Below, piece after piece: positions 62,429 through 64,000 of a stretch of 64,000 nt of DNA. The stretch spans positions 1,764,001-1,828,000 of the forward strand of contig NZ_VAWB01000001.1 of the NCBI RefSeq assembly GCF_006148925.1, in the 5' to 3' direction. The notes under the pieces were generated by a model, which worked only from the letters and a program-made list of their open reading frames with translations, did not search any database and was not told the origin of the DNA. The translations under genes were made by a program, and so were the position numbers. The stretch's first letter is position 1. Every line of letters begins with the position of its first letter. This stretch comes from Hyunsoonleella aestuarii (GTDB taxonomy: Bacteria; Bacteroidota; Bacteroidia; Flavobacteriales; Flavobacteriaceae).

Positions 62429-62833
62429 TTATTTGAAAAAATTGAAGAAACCCTTTTTCTTTTTGGGAATATTTGGTTCTTCATTAGTAAGTATTTGGTA
62501 AACTTTTCCCCATCCCGGAAATCCACCAATATTACGATCATCTATAAATAAATCGGCGTGAATTTTTCTGCTATTTTCTAATGAGAATTGTTCTTCAGGA
62601 AAACTTTTGTTAACTGCATAGAATAAAATACCTTGTTCTGAGCAAAACTGGACAGCTTCTTCCAATCGCTTTCCAGATCTATAGGTCCAAAGAATAAGAC
62701 GATGTCCTTTTTCTTGAAGTTTCTTCAATGTTTCTAGTGCAAAAAGTTTTGGCTTACCAATTTTAGGATAAGCATCATCTACAATGGTGCCATCAAAATC
62801 TACGGCGATTATTAGGGTTTCGCTGAAATTCAT
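62429..62833 (-). CDS. HAD-superfamily hydrolase (BT0820-type)
   Basis: Protein of 134 residues with HAD motif I VDFDGTIVDD, motif II LILWTYRSG, and late motif DLFIDDRNIGG. Single small domain without a cap, like Bacteroides BT0820-type proteins. Phosphatase-like with unknown substrate. Lies 38 nt after gpmI. Confidence 0.88.
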   Translation of the reverse strand: MNFSETLIIAVDFDGTIVDDAYPKIGKPKLFALETLKKLQEKGHRLILWTYRSGKRLEEAVQFCSEQGILFYAVNKSFPEEQFSLENSRKIHADLFIDDRNIGGFPGWGKVYQILTNEEPNIPKKKKGFFNFFK

Positions 62834-62871
62834 AAAAAAGAAAACATCACTAAATGTAAAGCTACAACTTT

Positions 62872-64000
62872 TTAAACTAATGAACGTCTAGTCATGGCTT
62901 TGGGCTGTTCTACACCCATAAGTTTTAAAATGGTTGGTGCTAAATCGCCTAAAATACCATCTTTAATGGATTTTAAATCGTTATCTATTAATATAACAGG
63001 AACTGGATTAGTAGTATGTGCTGTATGTGGCGAGCCGTCGGGATTCATCATAGTTTCACAATTACCATGATCTGCAATTAGCAACGTTGTATAATCATTA
63101 TCTAAAGCCGTAGTAACCACATCTTTTACACATACATCAACGGCTTCACAGGCTTTAATGGCAGCATCCATAACGCCAGTATGACCAACCATGTCGCCAT
63201 TAGCAAAATTTAAACAAACAAAATCGACATCGCCTTTTTCCAATTCTGGAACTAAAGCATCTCTAAGTTCGTAAGCGCTCATTTCTGGTTTTAAATCGTA
63301 TGTCGCCACTTTTGGAGAGTTTCTTAAAATACGCGATTCTCCTTCAAAAGGCGTTTCTTGTCCACCAGAAAAGAAAAATGTAACATGAGGATATTTTTCA
63401 GTTTCGGCTATTCTAATTTGTTTTTTCTTATTTTTTTCGAGAACCTCTCCTAATGTTTCGGTTAAGTTTTCTTTATTAAATATAACCTTCACATTTTCAT
63501 AACTATCATCATAATTAGTTAACGTTACATAATGAAGGTTTAATTTTTTCATGTCATAGTCTGGAAAATCAACTTGAGATAATACTTCAGTTAATTCTCT
63601 TCCACGATCTGTTCTAAAATTAAAGAAAATAATAACGTCACCCTCTTTCACTTTTGCTACAGGATTATCATTTTCATCAACCATAATAATTGGTTTGATA
63701 AATTCGTCGGTTATATCATTCTTGTAACTTTCATTTATGGTCTCGACAGCATTTTTAGAAAAACTCCCTTTAGCATTTACAATGGCATCATAAGCCAATT
63801 TAACACGTTCCCAGCGTTTATCTCTGTCCATTGCATAATACCGTCCCGATATTGATGCCAATTTGGTCTGGCCATTTTTGAGGTGGTCATGTAATTTAGA
63901 AACAAAACCGCTTCCAGTTTTCGGGCCAACATCACGACCATCTGTAAAGCCATGCACATAAGTGTTTTTTAAACCAAATTCATTAGCGGCATCTATTAAA
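62872..64000 (-). CDS. gpmI: 2,3-bisphosphoglycerate-independent phosphoglycerate mutase, 3' part
   Basis: C-terminal 376 codons of a GpmI of about 505 residues; the frame is open to the window edge (LIDAANEFGLKNTYVHGFTDGRDV), so the start is outside. Motifs: HGFTDGRDVGPKTG, GRYYAMDRDKRWER, FFNFRTDRGRELTE, CLNFANGDMVGHTGVMDAA, and the metal-site LIADHGNCE and TAHTTNPVPVIL. Mn-dependent glycolytic 3-PG/2-PG interconversion. First gene in view of the minus-strand operon. Confidence 0.95.
   Translation of the reverse strand, partial: LIDAANEFGLKNTYVHGFTDGRDVGPKTGSGFVSKLHDHLKNGQTKLASISGRYYAMDRDKRWERVKLAYDAIVNAKGSFSKNAVETINESYKNDITDEFIKPIIMVDENDNPVAKVKEGDVIIFFNFRTDRGRELTEVLSQVDFPDYDMKKLNLHYVTLTNYDDSYENVKVIFNKENLTETLGEVLEKNKKKQIRIAETEKYPHVTFFFSGGQETPFEGESRILRNSPKVATYDLKPEMSAYELRDALVPELEKGDVDFVCLNFANGDMVGHTGVMDAAIKACEAVDVCVKDVVTTALDNDYTTLLIADHGNCETMMNPDGSPHTAHTTNPVPVILIDNDLKSIKDGILGDLAPTILKLMGVEQPKAMTRRSLV

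Overview
The window is chromosomal DNA of a Bacteroidota member, almost certainly a Flavobacteriaceae and probably marine. The evidence is very AT-rich sequence, TAnnTTTG-type -7 promoter boxes, few Shine-Dalgarno sequences, type IX secretion genes (porT and a DUF5103 plug protein), a TamL-type BamA/TamA lipoprotein, a full Na+-pumping NADH:quinone reductase operon (nqrABCDEF) with apbE, an SbtA-type bicarbonate transporter, and many DUF6090 and other flavobacterial proteins.

Layout. 1-0.6 kb: 3' end of an extended-SDR epimerase/reductase. 0.66-3.2 kb: an sbtA bicarbonate-transport locus with two small companion genes and a divergent LysR regulator. 3.4-5.6 kb: secreted GH3 glycosidase. 5.6-16.6 kb: an accessory block of thirteen unrelated genes, all on the minus strand (TlpA, nitrilase, DUF4242-cyclase-like-AraC fusion, secreted DUF4242, two DoxX-like proteins, propeller lipoprotein, GNAT + PfkB pair, hypothetical, RDD, DUF4440, DUF6090). 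Most junctions hold an imperfect palindrome of about 70-230 bp whose two ends match between junctions. This looks like a gene-cassette array (attC-like, with no integrase in view) and is the most unusual feature here. 16.7-24.4 kb: housekeeping block pnp, rpsO, accD, fba, TamL. 24.6-30.3 kb: RNA methyltransferase, porT-ubiE, trkA-trkH. 30.3-46.6 kb: aminotransferase, desaturase, rsmG, TPR protein, a TolB-propeller/CehA hydrolase, an ECF42-type sigma factor with a YciI partner, S9 peptidase, pruA, NRDE protein, apaG, T9SS plug. 46.8-52.9 kb: nqrABCDEF. 53.0-57.4 kb: five tandem DUF6090 membrane proteins with a near-constant N-terminus and divergent C-termini, plus the remnant of a sixth. 57.5-60.4 kb: DASS anion transporter, a small conserved gene and apbE, the flavin transferase that matures NqrB/NqrC. 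60.5-64 kb: a tight minus-strand operon gpmI-HAD-map-cupin-methyltransferase; gpmI runs off the window.

Functional links. NqrA-F make a sodium gradient that Na+-coupled transporters (SbtA, DASS and possibly the TrkAH potassium system) could use, and ApbE loads FMN on NqrB/C. PorT and the plug protein serve type IX secretion. The LysR gene probably controls the divergent sbtA operon. The YciI gene is translationally coupled to its ECF sigma factor. No rRNA, tRNA, CRISPR array, integrase or transposase was seen.
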